From: Alphaproteobacteria bacterium
GTDB lineage: Bacteria; Pseudomonadota; Alphaproteobacteria; Rhizobiales; JAKIUO01
Assembly: GCA_024280895.1 (NCBI GenBank)
Contig: JAJRPI010000086.1
Coordinates: 114,868-178,867, forward strand
Length of the DNA: 64,000 nucleotides
Direction: 5' to 3'
The position numbers were made by a program, and so were the translations under genes. The notes beneath the pieces were generated by a model. That model worked only from the letters and a program-made list of their open reading frames with translations, had not been told where the DNA came from and searched no databases. Shown here piece after piece: positions 48,497-58,342 of the stretch; within the stretch, counting starts at the first letter, position 1; each line of letters opens with the position of its first letter.

Positions 48497-48829
48497 ATGA
48501 GCGATTTATCAATTGGCGTCAGCAGCGCTGCTGCAGAGCGTATCAAGGAAATTCTGGTCTCTGAACCAGATGGAGCAAAATTCCGCATGAGCGTCTCTGG
48601 CGGGGGGTGTTCAGGATTTCAGTATAATTTTGAAATAGTCACCGACCAAAATAGCGATGATATGGCCATTGAGAAAAATGGCATCACCGTACTCGTTGAC
48701 AGCATATCTCAAATGTATCTGAAAGATTCGGAGCTTGATTTCTCCGACGATCTGATTGGTGCTGCGTTCAAGGTCAACAATCCCAATGCCACCGCGTCTT
48801 GTGGCTGCGGAACCAGCTTTTCAATCTAA
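48497..48829 (+). CDS. erpA: Iron-sulfur cluster insertion protein ErpA
   Basis: A 110-aa A-type carrier that delivers Fe-S clusters. The three ligand cysteines are visible (C38 in SGGGCSGF, C102 and C104 in ASCGCGTSF). It is divergent from dgt and co-directional with xth 16 nt downstream. Confidence 0.93.
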   Translation: MSDLSIGVSSAAAERIKEILVSEPDGAKFRMSVSGGGCSGFQYNFEIVTDQNSDDMAIEKNGITVLVDSISQMYLKDSELDFSDDLIGAAFKVNNPNATASCGCGTSFSI

Positions 48830-48845
48830 CGGGCCGTAAAATCAT

Positions 48846-49631
48846 ATGAAAATTGCCACCTGGAACGTCAATTCGATCAAGGCGCGGCTCCCCAATGCGC
48901 TACAATGGCTAAAGCAGGAACAGCCTGATATTGCCTGTTTGCAAGAACTAAAATGCGTTGATGACGCCTTTCCCCTGAGCGAGATCGAAGAGCTGGGATA
49001 TAATATCGCCGTTCATGGCCAAAAAACCTATAACGGCGTTGCCATCCTCTCAAAGCTGCCCTTTGACGAAGTCTCCAATGGCTTACCAGGCGATGAAAGC
49101 GATGAACAGGCCCGCTATGTCGAAGCATCGATCTCAACACCGCAAGGGGCTCTTAGAGTCGCTTCAATCTATCTACCCAACGGCAACCCAGTCGAAACGC
49201 CGAAATATGAGTATAAACTGGCATGGATGGACCGCTTGATTGAACACACCAAAACCCTGCTGAGCTATGAAGAACCTCTCGTTTTGGCCGGTGACTACAA
49301 TGTCATCATAGGTGATGAAGATTGCTATAATCCAGAGGCTTGGCGCGGAGATGCTCTATTTCGGCCAGAAACAGCCAAAAGGTTCCAGCGCCTCGTCAAT
49401 CTTGGTCTGACCAACAGTTTCAAGGCCTGTAATGCACAAGGCAATCTTTATAGCTTTTGGGATTATCAAGCCGGTGCCTGGGCGAAAGACAATGGTATTC
49501 TCATCGACCATCTTTTGCTTTCGCCGCAAGCTGCAGATAAATTGCGCACCAGCGAAATAGATAAATTTACCCGAGGCTGGGAGCGCCCTTCTGATCATGT
49601 ACCTGTGTGGATAGAACTCGATATGGGCTAA
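48846..49631 (+). CDS. xth: Exodeoxyribonuclease III
   Basis: XthA-type (261 aa) AP endonuclease/3' exonuclease of base-excision repair. Motifs NVNSIKAR, CLQELKC, AGDYNV and RPSDHVPVWIEL carry the metal and catalytic residues. Its start is 16 nt after erpA, suggesting one transcript. Confidence 0.96.
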   Translation: MKIATWNVNSIKARLPNALQWLKQEQPDIACLQELKCVDDAFPLSEIEELGYNIAVHGQKTYNGVAILSKLPFDEVSNGLPGDESDEQARYVEASISTPQGALRVASIYLPNGNPVETPKYEYKLAWMDRLIEHTKTLLSYEEPLVLAGDYNVIIGDEDCYNPEAWRGDALFRPETAKRFQRLVNLGLTNSFKACNAQGNLYSFWDYQAGAWAKDNGILIDHLLLSPQAADKLRTSEIDKFTRGWERPSDHVPVWIELDMG

Positions 49632-49683
49632 AGCAGCCCTCAGGCAAACGACTTTTGGCGCCAAACCGAAAAGGATTAAATCA

Positions 49684-50085
49684 ATGCTACAGATAAGCAG
49701 GATAAATCATGTCGGTCTGCGCGTACGGGATTTACAGACATCACGTGAATTCTACGAAAAACTTGGATTTGAGTTTATTGTTGGCCCTATTGGCCCAGAA
49801 CCCGTTGCCGTGATGCTGCGCCCCTGCGGTATCAATATCAATTTCATCCTGAATGCGTCAATTGATGCTTCCAGCGAGAATATATTGATGGATGTGCCAG
49901 AAAAGCATACCGGATTTACTCATATTGCCTTGGAAATCAGCGATCAGCAAAAAGTTGAACAGCATCTGCTAGAAGCCGGTATTTCAATAACTGAGACTGT
50001 AAATCTTCCAGATGGTACGATATTTTTCTTTATTCGCGATCCAGATGGCAATGTTATCGAATTTTACCTGCCCAAGAGCGGTTAA
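49684..50085 (+). CDS. VOC (glyoxalase/dioxygenase) family protein
   Basis: A 133-aa vicinal-oxygen-chelate domain: INHVGLRVRDLQTSREFYEKLGFEF, FTHIALEI and IRDPDGNVIEFYLP. The metal ligands (His9, the FTH histidine, the C-terminal Glu) are in place. The substrate is unknown; glyoxalase I-like chemistry is one possibility. It lies 52 nt after xth. Confidence 0.85.
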   Translation: MLQISRINHVGLRVRDLQTSREFYEKLGFEFIVGPIGPEPVAVMLRPCGININFILNASIDASSENILMDVPEKHTGFTHIALEISDQQKVEQHLLEAGISITETVNLPDGTIFFFIRDPDGNVIEFYLPKSG

Positions 50086-50147
50086 GAGTACCTGTCTGCA
50101 TCGAGATTATAGTGTCTTTTTGTCATCTCGAATTTACTAAACTACCC

Positions 50148-51146
50148 TTATTCCGTTCCGATTTCTCGAAAGCTCCCAAGGCCCATGACCTGACGGCCCT
50201 CTTCCTTAACAACGGGACGGCTTTTTAGCACTTGTCTGGTGCGCACGGCACCGCCCTCCGCAACACCGATACGGACTTTCTTACGGATCACAAATCCCTT
50301 AATTCTGACGCGCGGGCGATAAATACGGACCCAGCGAGCAACCGCCGTTTTGGCCCCTTTGCGAGTTTCTAAATCGGATGCCGCCACAATGGTCTTGTGA
50401 AGTTCATTGATCCATTCGCTATCTCGCGGACCGGCATTTTTTTGCGCCATGATCAACAAGGCCAACGCCTTGACCTGGTGCTTGGGAACCAAGTCCCCTT
50501 CCCACAAAATCTGTCCTAAGAGTGCTTGCGAGGGAGCGTGCTTTTTCTTGGCTGCATTATTTAACCAGGATATGGCGCGGCGGACGTTCTTTTTCACACC
50601 CTGCCCTGAAAGGTACAACTTGCCCAACTGGTATTGAGCGCTCGGATTACCGAAAAACTGAGACGCATGCGTGAAATAAGTCGCCGCTCTTTTTGCATCA
50701 GGTTTGAGGCCAATCTCGGTAATACCATTTAGATAGTATAGCCCCAGTGACGCCAAAGAACTGCCAATATATGGAGCGGCTGGATGATAGCTGGGGATAT
50801 TCCAGTGTTTTTTAGAAATGCTTTTATAAAGATCAAAGGCGGCTGCCTGATCTACTGGCACACCAAGGCCCAACTCATACATTTTAGCAAGCGTCAGACG
50901 AGCACCAAAGACACCGCGCTTGGCGGCGAACTCAATGGCGGGAAGGGCGAGAGTATACCAGCCTTCATCAAAGGCGGTCTTACCTTGACGATAGGCTTCC
51001 AAGGGTGATGAGAAGCTCAATTGGGTCTTGAGATCTTCAAAAATGGCGGGATCCTCGTCTTTTACAACAGGATCAGCCGCCAATGCACTTCCCACGACAG
51101 CAATAAGCATAAGCGGCACGAATGCTACTTTTCTCAAGAAATACAT
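50148..51146 (-). CDS. ExoR-like periplasmic Sel1-repeat protein
   Basis: A protein of about 332 aa with a signal peptide (FVPLMLIAVVGSALAA) and Sel1-like repeats (ALPAIEFAAKRGVFGARLTLAKMYELGLGV; ASQFFGNPSAQYQLGKLYLSGQGVKKNVRRAISWLNNAAKK; APSQALLGQILWEGD). The order of repeats and the AYRQGKTAFDEGWYTLALPAIEFAA opening follow rhizobial ExoR, the periplasmic repressor of the ExoS-ChvI system. It is longer than Sinorhizobium ExoR because of a basic C-terminal tail (VRIYRPRVRIKGFVIRKKV). Orthology is inferred from pattern. The start at 51146 gives the signal peptide and has AAGGGG upstream. Confidence 0.68.
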   Translation of the reverse strand: MYFLRKVAFVPLMLIAVVGSALAADPVVKDEDPAIFEDLKTQLSFSSPLEAYRQGKTAFDEGWYTLALPAIEFAAKRGVFGARLTLAKMYELGLGVPVDQAAAFDLYKSISKKHWNIPSYHPAAPYIGSSLASLGLYYLNGITEIGLKPDAKRAATYFTHASQFFGNPSAQYQLGKLYLSGQGVKKNVRRAISWLNNAAKKKHAPSQALLGQILWEGDLVPKHQVKALALLIMAQKNAGPRDSEWINELHKTIVAASDLETRKGAKTAVARWVRIYRPRVRIKGFVIRKKVRIGVAEGGAVRTRQVLKSRPVVKEEGRQVMGLGSFREIGTE

Positions 51147-51189
51147 TCTTGCTGCCCCTTGCTCAAGCACCCTTGGCTTGTTACTCAAC

Positions 51190-52908
51190 TCAGACATCCG
51201 CATAACACTCTATTTCAGCTTTACCACCGGGATGAGTCACCGCTCCGTATCTAGCGGGCCCCACCTGCTGTGCATATTTCCAAAGGGTACCACTCTGATA
51301 AGGGTTTTTTGGGGCAACCCATTCTTTTTTTCTATTTTCCAATTCTTCCTCGCTCAAATCGACGTCCATTGTGCCTTTATCGGCATCAATTGTGATTATG
51401 TCGCCATCACGTAACAGGCCAATTGGGCCCCCTTCGGCGGCTTCTGGACCAACATGACCGATGCAAAATCCGCGTGTGCCGCCGGAAAAGCGACCATCTG
51501 TGATCAGGGCAACCTTATCGCCAACGCCTTGCCCATAAAGGGCGGCGGTTGTCGACAGCATCTCTCTCATACCGGGTCCACCTTTGGGGCCTTCATAACG
51601 AATGACGATCACATCGCCATCATCATATTCGTTCTTTTTAACCGCTTCGAACGCATCTTCTTCGCAATCATAGCAACGTGCTGGTCCCGTAAATTGCAGT
51701 TTTTGCAAGCCAGCGACCTTAACGATGGCCCCATCAGGCGCAAGATTGCCTTTGAGACCGACAACACCGCCGGTTTTAGACAATGGCATATCAACGGGAT
51801 AGACGACCTTTTGATCGCTGGAAAATGTGACCTTTTCGAGGTTTTCAGCAATGGTCTTGCCGGTAACGGTAATACAATCTTTATGCAAGAAACCGCCATC
51901 CAGCAGGACTTTCATGATCACGGGCACCCCGCCAATATCATAAACATCCTTGGCGACATATTTTCCGCCGGGCTTGAGGTCCGCAATATAGGGGGTTTTG
52001 CGGAAAATTTTAGCAACTTCGAAAAGATCAAAATCAATACCGATCTCATGAGCGATCGCGGGTAAATGCAATGCCCCATTAGTTGACCCGCCAGTGGCTG
52101 CGATAATAGTCGCCGCATTTTCCAGGCTTTTGCGCGTCACGATGTCCCTGGGGCGAATACCGTCCCGAAGGCAGTCCATGACGGCCTGACCAGACAGATC
52201 TGCATATTCATCACGCGATTCATACGGAGCTGGTGCGCCGGCTGACCCTGGCAATGCAAGTCCAACAGCTTCTGAGACACAGGCCATGGTGTTAGCGGTA
52301 AACTGACCCCCACAAGAACCAGAACTTGGACAGGCCACACCTTCAAGCTCGCACAGCTCTTCTTCGGTCATTTTACCGGCCGTATATTTACCGACCCCCT
52401 CAAACACATCCACAACCGTAACGTCTTTGCCTTTGTAGCGCCCCGGCAAAATGGTACCGCCATACATAAAGACACTGGGCACGTTGAGACGCACCATGGT
52501 CATCATCATGCCTGGCAAAGACTTGTCACAGCCCGCTATACCCACCATCGCATCATAACAATGCCCCCGCATGGTCAGCTCAACACTATCAGCAATGACT
52601 TCGCGTGATATGAGGGAGCTTTTCATGCCTTGATGCCCCATGGCAATGCCATCGGTCACGGTAATGGTGCAAAATTCGCGAGGCGTCCCGTGCGCTTTGG
52701 TGACGCCGCGTTTGGCAGCTTGCGCCTGTCGCATCAGATCAATATTGCAAGGGGCAGCTTCATTCCAACAAGACACCACTCCAACCAGTGGCTGATGGAT
52801 CTGCTCTTCTGTCATGCCCATCGCATAATAGTATGAGCGATGCGGTGCGCGTTCGGGTCCCTCGGTCACGTGGCGGCTTGGCAGTTTGGATTTGTCGAAC
52901 TTGGTCAT
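51190..52908 (-). CDS. ilvD: Dihydroxy-acid dehydratase
   Basis: IlvD (572 aa), an Fe-S enzyme of valine, isoleucine and leucine synthesis. Cluster and active-site segments are [24 protein letters not shown] and [25 protein letters not shown], with [22 protein letters not shown] at the C-terminus. The length fits the shorter IlvD class, unlike the ~616-aa E. coli form. It lies 43 nt upstream of the ExoR-like gene. Confidence 0.96.
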   Translation of the reverse strand: MTKFDKSKLPSRHVTEGPERAPHRSYYYAMGMTEEQIHQPLVGVVSCWNEAAPCNIDLMRQAQAAKRGVTKAHGTPREFCTITVTDGIAMGHQGMKSSLISREVIADSVELTMRGHCYDAMVGIAGCDKSLPGMMMTMVRLNVPSVFMYGGTILPGRYKGKDVTVVDVFEGVGKYTAGKMTEEELCELEGVACPSSGSCGGQFTANTMACVSEAVGLALPGSAGAPAPYESRDEYADLSGQAVMDCLRDGIRPRDIVTRKSLENAATIIAATGGSTNGALHLPAIAHEIGIDFDLFEVAKIFRKTPYIADLKPGGKYVAKDVYDIGGVPVIMKVLLDGGFLHKDCITVTGKTIAENLEKVTFSSDQKVVYPVDMPLSKTGGVVGLKGNLAPDGAIVKVAGLQKLQFTGPARCYDCEEDAFEAVKKNEYDDGDVIVIRYEGPKGGPGMREMLSTTAALYGQGVGDKVALITDGRFSGGTRGFCIGHVGPEAAEGGPIGLLRDGDIITIDADKGTMDVDLSEEELENRKKEWVAPKNPYQSGTLWKYAQQVGPARYGAVTHPGGKAEIECYADV

Positions 52909-53148
52909 ATTGTCTGGTGTCCCCGGTGATATAGGTGCAAAATGTTGGAAGATCGATGGCTCAATCAGCGCAATGCCAATTCACCAACAGGTTGTATCCC
53001 ATCCGTTTAACCCTGCTTGACGCGGGCTGCAATGATAACTAAACGATCGCGCTACAAGAAAAACCAGGCACGTCAATTGATTGTGGGGAGTTTTGGGTGA
53101 CATTGTGGCGCAAAAGTGGCAAGAACCTGGCCCCACCACATGAATGTC

Positions 53149-54300
53149 TCAACCCTGTGGCTTATGAAGAACACCTGCGGTAAGGGGGGTTTCGACACCC
53201 GTTGTGAGTGGAAAAGTCAGAGGCAATCCGCGCTTGGAGCGCACCGCCAGATATGCAAAAGCTTCAGCTTCCATATAATCAGAAGACCAGCCAAGTTCAC
53301 CAGCGCTCAAAACCTCCCCGGACAGGCACTTTTGGAACTCCGCCATCAATGTCGGATTGCGTACGCCGCCACCACAGACAATCCATTGCTTTGGCGGGAG
53401 CGGAAAAAGTAATTCAGCCCTTGCGACTGCAAATGCAGTGAACGAAGTGAGGGTCATAGCCCCCTCCTCCAGGGACATTCCCTCGAGAGGACCTCTCTTC
53501 TCAAATATGTGGGAAAAATGGTTGCGATCAAGGCTCTTGGGCAGATCTTGTAAGAAATAGGGGTTGTCGAGCAGAACTGACAACACACTCTCATTGATCT
53601 CACCTTGCGCGGCAATTGCCCCGTCCGCATCCATCTCCCCTACGCCATGCTGACTCACCCAGTCATCAATCAGCGCATTCCCAGGCCCTGTATCAAAGGC
53701 AAGCAGCTCTCCATTTTCACCAATATAGGTGACATTGGCGACGCCACCAACATTCAAGACAGCTACCGGCAATTTCAGCCCCGCGCGCTTGACGAGCGCT
53801 TGATGATAGATTGGTACGAGCGGCGCCCCCTGCCCGCCAGCCTCCACATCAACTTGGCGAAAATCTCCAATGACGGGGATATTCACCGCATCCGCCAGAG
53901 CCTGACAGTCTCCTAACTGGACCGTCATGGCTTGCTGCGGTCGATGCAGGACTGTTTGGCCGTGAAAACCAATCAGGTCAATTTTAGAGGTGTCCAATCC
54001 CCACTGAGGATTGTTGGAAAAAGCGTTGATAATATTACGAACGAATTCAATATGCTTTTCCGTGATGATCTGCTCTGCCGTGGCCAGCCAGCCTGGACGA
54101 TCTGATCTATCAGCCAAACCGACAGCCTCTGTCACGGCCTTTTCCAACACTGCACGGTCACTGGAGCTAAATTCTTGATGAAAGACGTCAAGCCGGTCTC
54201 GCTCAATCAGATCCTCGCCATCGGTTGTAATGATTGCAAGGTCAATCCCATCCATCGAGGTGCCGCTCATGAGGCCGATTGCTGTATATTTCTTGCTCAT
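53149..54300 (-). CDS. anmK: Anhydro-N-acetylmuramic acid kinase
   Basis: AnmK (383 aa) phosphorylates anhydroMurNAc from wall turnover, complementing NagZ elsewhere in the window. [14 protein letters not shown] and [21 protein letters not shown] are diagnostic. AAGGGATCTTA precedes the ATG at 54300; the track's extra 15 residues are not supported. It is divergent from tyrS. Confidence 0.95.
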   Translation of the reverse strand: MSKKYTAIGLMSGTSMDGIDLAIITTDGEDLIERDRLDVFHQEFSSSDRAVLEKAVTEAVGLADRSDRPGWLATAEQIITEKHIEFVRNIINAFSNNPQWGLDTSKIDLIGFHGQTVLHRPQQAMTVQLGDCQALADAVNIPVIGDFRQVDVEAGGQGAPLVPIYHQALVKRAGLKLPVAVLNVGGVANVTYIGENGELLAFDTGPGNALIDDWVSQHGVGEMDADGAIAAQGEINESVLSVLLDNPYFLQDLPKSLDRNHFSHIFEKRGPLEGMSLEEGAMTLTSFTAFAVARAELLFPLPPKQWIVCGGGVRNPTLMAEFQKCLSGEVLSAGELGWSSDYMEAEAFAYLAVRSKRGLPLTFPLTTGVETPLTAGVLHKPQG

Positions 54301-54356
54301 TAAGATCCCTTGGTGCATGGTGGCCGAAAAACTCAACACTATCATTGCCAGAGATC

Positions 54357-55610
54357 ATGACCAGCTATAAATCAGACTTTTTGCGCGTGATGCGCGAACG
54401 CGGATACATTCACCAATGCTCTAACGAAGAGGCTCTGGACGCCAAGGCCAATACGCGCATTGTGACGGCCTATGTGGGTTTTGATTGCACCGCTGCCAGC
54501 CTGCATGTGGGCAACCTTTTGGGAATCATGATGCTGCGCAAGCTTCAGCAAACCGGTCACAAACCGATTGTGTTGATCGGTGGCGGCACCACGAGGGTCG
54601 GCGACCCTTCGGGAAAAAACGATACCCGCAAGCTGCTCAATGACGAACAGATAGACCAAAATATCGCGGGTATCCGGCAGGTCTTCGAAAAGTTTTTGAC
54701 GTTTGGTGATGGCCCAACCGATGCCGTCATGGTCAACAATGCTGATTGGCTGTTAAAACTCAATTATATCGAGTTTTTACGTGATTACGGCCCTCATTTT
54801 ACGATCAACCGCATGATGACGTTTGAATCCGTCAAGCAAAGACTCGACCGCGAGCAGCCCCTGACCTTCCTCGAGTTTAACTATATGATTTTTCAGGCCT
54901 ATGATTTTCTGGAACTCAACCGACAAAACGGCTGCATCTTACAAATGGGCGGCTCCGACCAGTGGGGCAATATCATCAATGGCATCGAGCTTGGACGCCG
55001 TGTCGATCAGGCAGAACTCTACGCTCTGACCACCGCTTTGCTGACCACAAGTTCTGGTGCCAAAATGGGCAAGACCGCCAAAGGAGCCGTATGGCTCAAC
55101 GAAGATATGCTCAGCCCCTATGACTATTGGCAGTTCTGGCGCAATACCGAAGATAGTGATGTGGGACGTTTCTTGCGCCTGTTCACCGAGCTTCCACTGG
55201 AAGAAATTGAAGAGCTCGAAAAGCTTGAGGGAGCCGACCTCAATGAAGCCAAGAAACTCCTGGCGACCACCGCCTGCGCGATGGCTCACGGCCAGGAAAA
55301 AGCCCTGGAAGCTTCCGAAACGGCCCTTAAAACATTTGAACAAGGCACCATGGCTTCAGGCTTGCCGACCGTTGAAATCAGCGCTGGCGATCTGGACAAT
55401 GGCCTTGGCCTGCTAACGGCCCTCGTCACGGCTGGTCTGGCCACTTCCAACAGTGAAGCACGTCGTCACATCAAAGGCGGAGCCGTCAAGATTAATGATG
55501 TAAAAGCTGACAGCGAAAAAGTGCAACTAGGTGGCGATGACATCACTGATGACGGTGTGATCAAGCTATCGGTTGGCAAAAAGCGGCACGTGCTCCTCAA
55601 AGCGATCTAA
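54357..55610 (+). CDS. tyrS: Tyrosyl-tRNA synthetase
   Basis: TyrRS (417 aa), class I: HIGH as [20 protein letters not shown] as [12 protein letters not shown], and a C-terminal S4 domain ([17 protein letters not shown]). The track's 26-residue extension overlaps the divergent anmK start and is rejected. Confidence 0.97.
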   Translation: MTSYKSDFLRVMRERGYIHQCSNEEALDAKANTRIVTAYVGFDCTAASLHVGNLLGIMMLRKLQQTGHKPIVLIGGGTTRVGDPSGKNDTRKLLNDEQIDQNIAGIRQVFEKFLTFGDGPTDAVMVNNADWLLKLNYIEFLRDYGPHFTINRMMTFESVKQRLDREQPLTFLEFNYMIFQAYDFLELNRQNGCILQMGGSDQWGNIINGIELGRRVDQAELYALTTALLTTSSGAKMGKTAKGAVWLNEDMLSPYDYWQFWRNTEDSDVGRFLRLFTELPLEEIEELEKLEGADLNEAKKLLATTACAMAHGQEKALEASETALKTFEQGTMASGLPTVEISAGDLDNGLGLLTALVTAGLATSNSEARRHIKGGAVKINDVKADSEKVQLGGDDITDDGVIKLSVGKKRHVLLKAI

Positions 55611-55616
55611 ACACAC

Positions 55617-55652
55617 AAAAGCCAGCGAGAAAGTGACTTCACGCTGGCTTTT
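55617..55652. terminator. Bidirectional terminator between tyrS and the TusE/DsrC gene
   Basis: AAAAGCCAGCG pairs perfectly with CGCTGGCTTTT (11 bp) across a 14-nt loop, between convergent genes. Confidence 0.85.
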
Positions 55653-55668
55653 AGAGTTTGGCACGATG

Positions 55669-55968
55669 TTAGACGCAGCCAGTAGGCTTGGGCAATCCAC
55701 CATATTTAGTGATCGGTTTCATGGGACCGGTATTCCACATCTTGAACATGTCTTTTTTGTCTTCGCCAACATATTTGGCAAATTTTCGGATAGGTAACAC
55801 GGCCTGACTGTCTTCAAAGGCTTCACGCGCCTTCATGATGTGATTCCATTTGGCTTCATCAAGCTCAATACCGTCAGCTTCCGCCATGGCCTTCCCGATT
55901 TCCTCGGTCCAGTTACCCATGTCGGTCAAATAACCGTCACCATCGCGCTCTGGCATTTCAACGCTCAT
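55669..55968 (-). CDS. TusE/DsrC-family sulfur-relay protein
   Basis: A 99-aa protein with the family C-terminus TKYGGLPKPTGCV, carrying the penultimate sulfur-carrying cysteine (C98). The second cysteine of dissimilatory DsrC, 11 positions earlier, is Thr here, as in E. coli TusE. The domain WNHIMKAREAFEDSQAVLPIRKF also fits. No tusBCD, dsr or sHdr gene is in the window. It could serve tRNA thiolation or another thiol relay. Confidence 0.85.
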   Translation of the reverse strand: MSVEMPERDGDGYLTDMGNWTEEIGKAMAEADGIELDEAKWNHIMKAREAFEDSQAVLPIRKFAKYVGEDKKDMFKMWNTGPMKPITKYGGLPKPTGCV

Positions 55969-56116
55969 GACATTCCTTTCAATTTGTTGATTAATTCAGA
56001 TGCTTCTTGGAAGCACTCCAATTCATAGCTAATAACATACTATTGTGATCAAGATTTTCAAGGAAATAAAATGAACGGGACAGTGCACGGATACTGGCTC
56101 GTCGCGCTTTCGCATA

Positions 56117-56452
56117 TCAGATTTTCGCGCATGTGATGCAAAGGGGAGCGGCTGGATCAAATTCCAGACGTTTCACAGCAATTTCCTCACCGCATTTCAG
56201 ACAGTCCCCATACTCATCTTGAACAATGCGTTTTAATGCGCTTTGAATACGGCAAATCTCTTTCAAACGGCGCTGCTCGCCCGCCTTTGACATTTCCTGG
56301 CGCTGGATAGCATCAATGCGGGAGACACGGCCAACCGATGTCTGGTCCAACTGCACGGCGTCGCGGCTTTGCTCTGACAGCTCATTTGCCTTTTCAAGCT
56401 CGATGCGCCGGGTTTTCAGCAGCTTTTCGAAATATTTGTCATTATCACTCAT
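56117..56452 (-). CDS. DksA/TraR-family zinc-finger protein
   Basis: A 111-aa protein: a coiled coil (about residues 10-75) followed by a four-cysteine zinc finger (C84, C87, C105, C108; CLKCGEEI...CITC). This is the layout of small DksA-like proteins that act on RNA polymerase with ppGpp. It lies 16 nt downstream of ppk2, so the two are likely one transcript. Confidence 0.88.
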   Translation of the reverse strand: MSDNDKYFEKLLKTRRIELEKANELSEQSRDAVQLDQTSVGRVSRIDAIQRQEMSKAGEQRRLKEICRIQSALKRIVQDEYGDCLKCGEEIAVKRLEFDPAAPLCITCAKI

Positions 56453-56468
56453 GACACCTCATTGTGCA

Positions 56469-57380
56469 TTAGGCCGTGCTGAGAAATTCCTGTGAATGTC
56501 CGACTATTTTATTGTCAGGAGTACCAACCGCTTCATGGCCTTTTCCCGCATATTCGAATTGACATAAAACCGAACGAATAATAGCCAGCCTTGCCCGGCG
56601 CTTGTCATTGGCCTTGACGATGGTCCAAGGCGTTTCATCTGCGTGCGTGAACTCAAACATTTTGCCAATATTTTTCGTATAGTCATCCCATAAAGGTATT
56701 GATTTATAATCGATTGGTGACAGTTTCCATTGCTTCAAGGGGTCATGCCGGCGGGCATGAAAACGTTTCAGCTGCATTTCGCGACCAACTGTTAGCCAGA
56801 ATTTAAACAGCTTGATGCCTTCACGGTTGAGCATTTTTTCAAATGCCGGGGCTTCTTGTAAAAACTGTTCATTTTGCTGCGGCGTACAAAAGCCCATGAC
56901 AGGCTCCACACCGGCCCTGTTATACCAGGAACGATCAAACAGGGTCATATTGCCCTTTGTGGGAAGATGGGCAATATAGCGCTGGAAATACCATTGGCCC
57001 TGCTCTTCATCTGTCGGCTTGGCAAGGGCCACGACTTTAGCTGAGCGCGGATTAAGATGCTCCATGAACCGCTTAATGGAACCTCCCTTACCCGCTGCAT
57101 CGCGCCCCTCGAACAAAAGCACCACGCGCTCGCCCTGATCGCCTACATGGCGCTGCAGTTTCGCCAGCTCGATATGCAAGGAATGAAGTTCCGCAATATA
57201 TTCCCTGTTTTTCATGCGTTTGTCATAAGGATAAGACCCACTCGCATGGGCCCGCTCATCAATCCAGTCCGGCAACACCTCCTGATCAAGGTCAAAATCT
57301 GCAAAATCGCCTACTGCCTGCTCATCCTTTTTGCCCACGACTGCGCTCCATATCCGCTTTGAAAAACTGCTTTTTATCAT
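56469..57380 (-). CDS. ppk2: Polyphosphate kinase 2
   Basis: A single-domain PPK2 (303 aa) that transfers phosphate between polyphosphate and nucleotides. Walker A is EGRDAAGKGG (91-100), Walker B region DRSWYNRAGVE (149-159), and the lid module KLFKFWLTVGREMQLKRFHARRHDPLKQWKLSPID follows. Substrate direction (NDP or NMP) cannot be fixed from this. It is upstream of the DksA-like gene. Confidence 0.92.
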   Translation of the reverse strand: MIKSSFSKRIWSAVVGKKDEQAVGDFADFDLDQEVLPDWIDERAHASGSYPYDKRMKNREYIAELHSLHIELAKLQRHVGDQGERVVLLFEGRDAAGKGGSIKRFMEHLNPRSAKVVALAKPTDEEQGQWYFQRYIAHLPTKGNMTLFDRSWYNRAGVEPVMGFCTPQQNEQFLQEAPAFEKMLNREGIKLFKFWLTVGREMQLKRFHARRHDPLKQWKLSPIDYKSIPLWDDYTKNIGKMFEFTHADETPWTIVKANDKRRARLAIIRSVLCQFEYAGKGHEAVGTPDNKIVGHSQEFLSTA

Positions 57381-57452
57381 GGCATGATCATATCCATATC
57401 GCAGCTTGTTGCAACATGTCTGTTTTTTTGCAAATCAAAAAAACAACGAAAA

Positions 57453-57480
57453 CGGGCACGCAAATCGATGCGCACCCGTG
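57453..57480 (-). terminator. Hairpin downstream of rcdA
   Basis: On the minus strand ACGGG-tg-CGC / GCG-tg-CCCGT closes an 8-nt loop and is followed by TTTTCG and later T7. It lies between rcdA and ppk2 and may end the rcdA transcript. Confidence 0.5.
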
Positions 57481-57508
57481 TTTAAATTCGCGATAGAGAA
57501 AGCCGCGA

Positions 57509-58057
57509 CTAATCGCTCCCCTCAAAGGCTGCCTTGAGGCGCCCGATATGTTGGCTAAGGGGACTATTACTATTTTGATCTACGTGATCGTCTTCTGTGG
57601 TATCGCGAATCATACGATCCAGCTTCACAATACGATCATAAAACCGCAAGCTGCGCTCAACCAGTTCTTTCATCGACGTGGGAAGTTCATCATATCCCTT
57701 GGCTCTGGCCAGCGAGCCAATAGCCTGCAATTTGACTTTATGCTCTTCTTCCTCGGCCTGCTCGAGGGTCATCTCACCTTCATTGACGGCACGACGAATA
57801 AGCAACCAGGACGCTAATTGCATCAGCCGGGTCGTCAGACGCATGCTTTCGGTCGCATAGGCAAACGATAATTCTGGTTGAAGTTTTTTGGCCTCGAGGC
57901 GACCGTCTCCTTCGAGATAGCCAGCGGCTTCCTCGACAAGGGCCATACCTTCACGAAAGACGTTTTTGAAATTGTCAGATTCGACATACTTCTCGCCAAA
58001 CGATATAGCGCTATCATCATTCACACGACTGCTATCAGCAACTCTTTTTAAACCCAT
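57509..58057 (-). CDS. rcdA: DUF1465 / RcdA-family protein
   Basis: A 182-aa helical protein of the DUF1465 family (PELSFAYATESMRLTTRLMQLASWLLIRRAVNEGEMTLEQA), to which Caulobacter RcdA belongs. RcdA is an adaptor that helps ClpXP degrade the cell-cycle regulator CtrA. The symbol is given by family; adaptor activity here is inferred. A terminator-like hairpin separates it from ppk2. Confidence 0.8.
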   Translation of the reverse strand: MGLKRVADSSRVNDDSAISFGEKYVESDNFKNVFREGMALVEEAAGYLEGDGRLEAKKLQPELSFAYATESMRLTTRLMQLASWLLIRRAVNEGEMTLEQAEEEEHKVKLQAIGSLARAKGYDELPTSMKELVERSLRFYDRIVKLDRMIRDTTEDDHVDQNSNSPLSQHIGRLKAAFEGSD

Positions 58058-58197
58058 TGATACAACCCACTTTTATAACCGTACATACGCGCACAGTACC
58101 ACAAACGAATCACTTTGTCCTATCACTATACTATAGCGTGGTGACATTATTGTTAATGCTGGCAAAAAGAATCGACTATTTCTTGACCTGATAATGG

Positions 58198-58230
58198 CAA
58201 AAAAAAGAGCCGCCAATAGAATGGCGGCTC
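58198..58230 (-). terminator. Intrinsic terminator of aspS
   Basis: On the minus strand GAGCCGCCA-TTCTAT-TGGCGGCTC (perfect 9 bp) is followed by eight T. It lies about 110 nt after the aspS stop. Confidence 0.9.
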
Positions 58231-58342
58231 AGAAAGTTTACAGGGAGGCGTCAAACAAAGCAGATAATGTCTTCTGCCTGTTTGATCCAGCACAGAGCTG
58301 GATGAACCTAATTTATCCCCTTATCCTTAATATTTCTCTAAT

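Noticed and set aside
52909-53148. Possible leader peptide or attenuator before ilvD
   Set aside because: No run of branched-chain codons and no terminator/antiterminator pair is visible.
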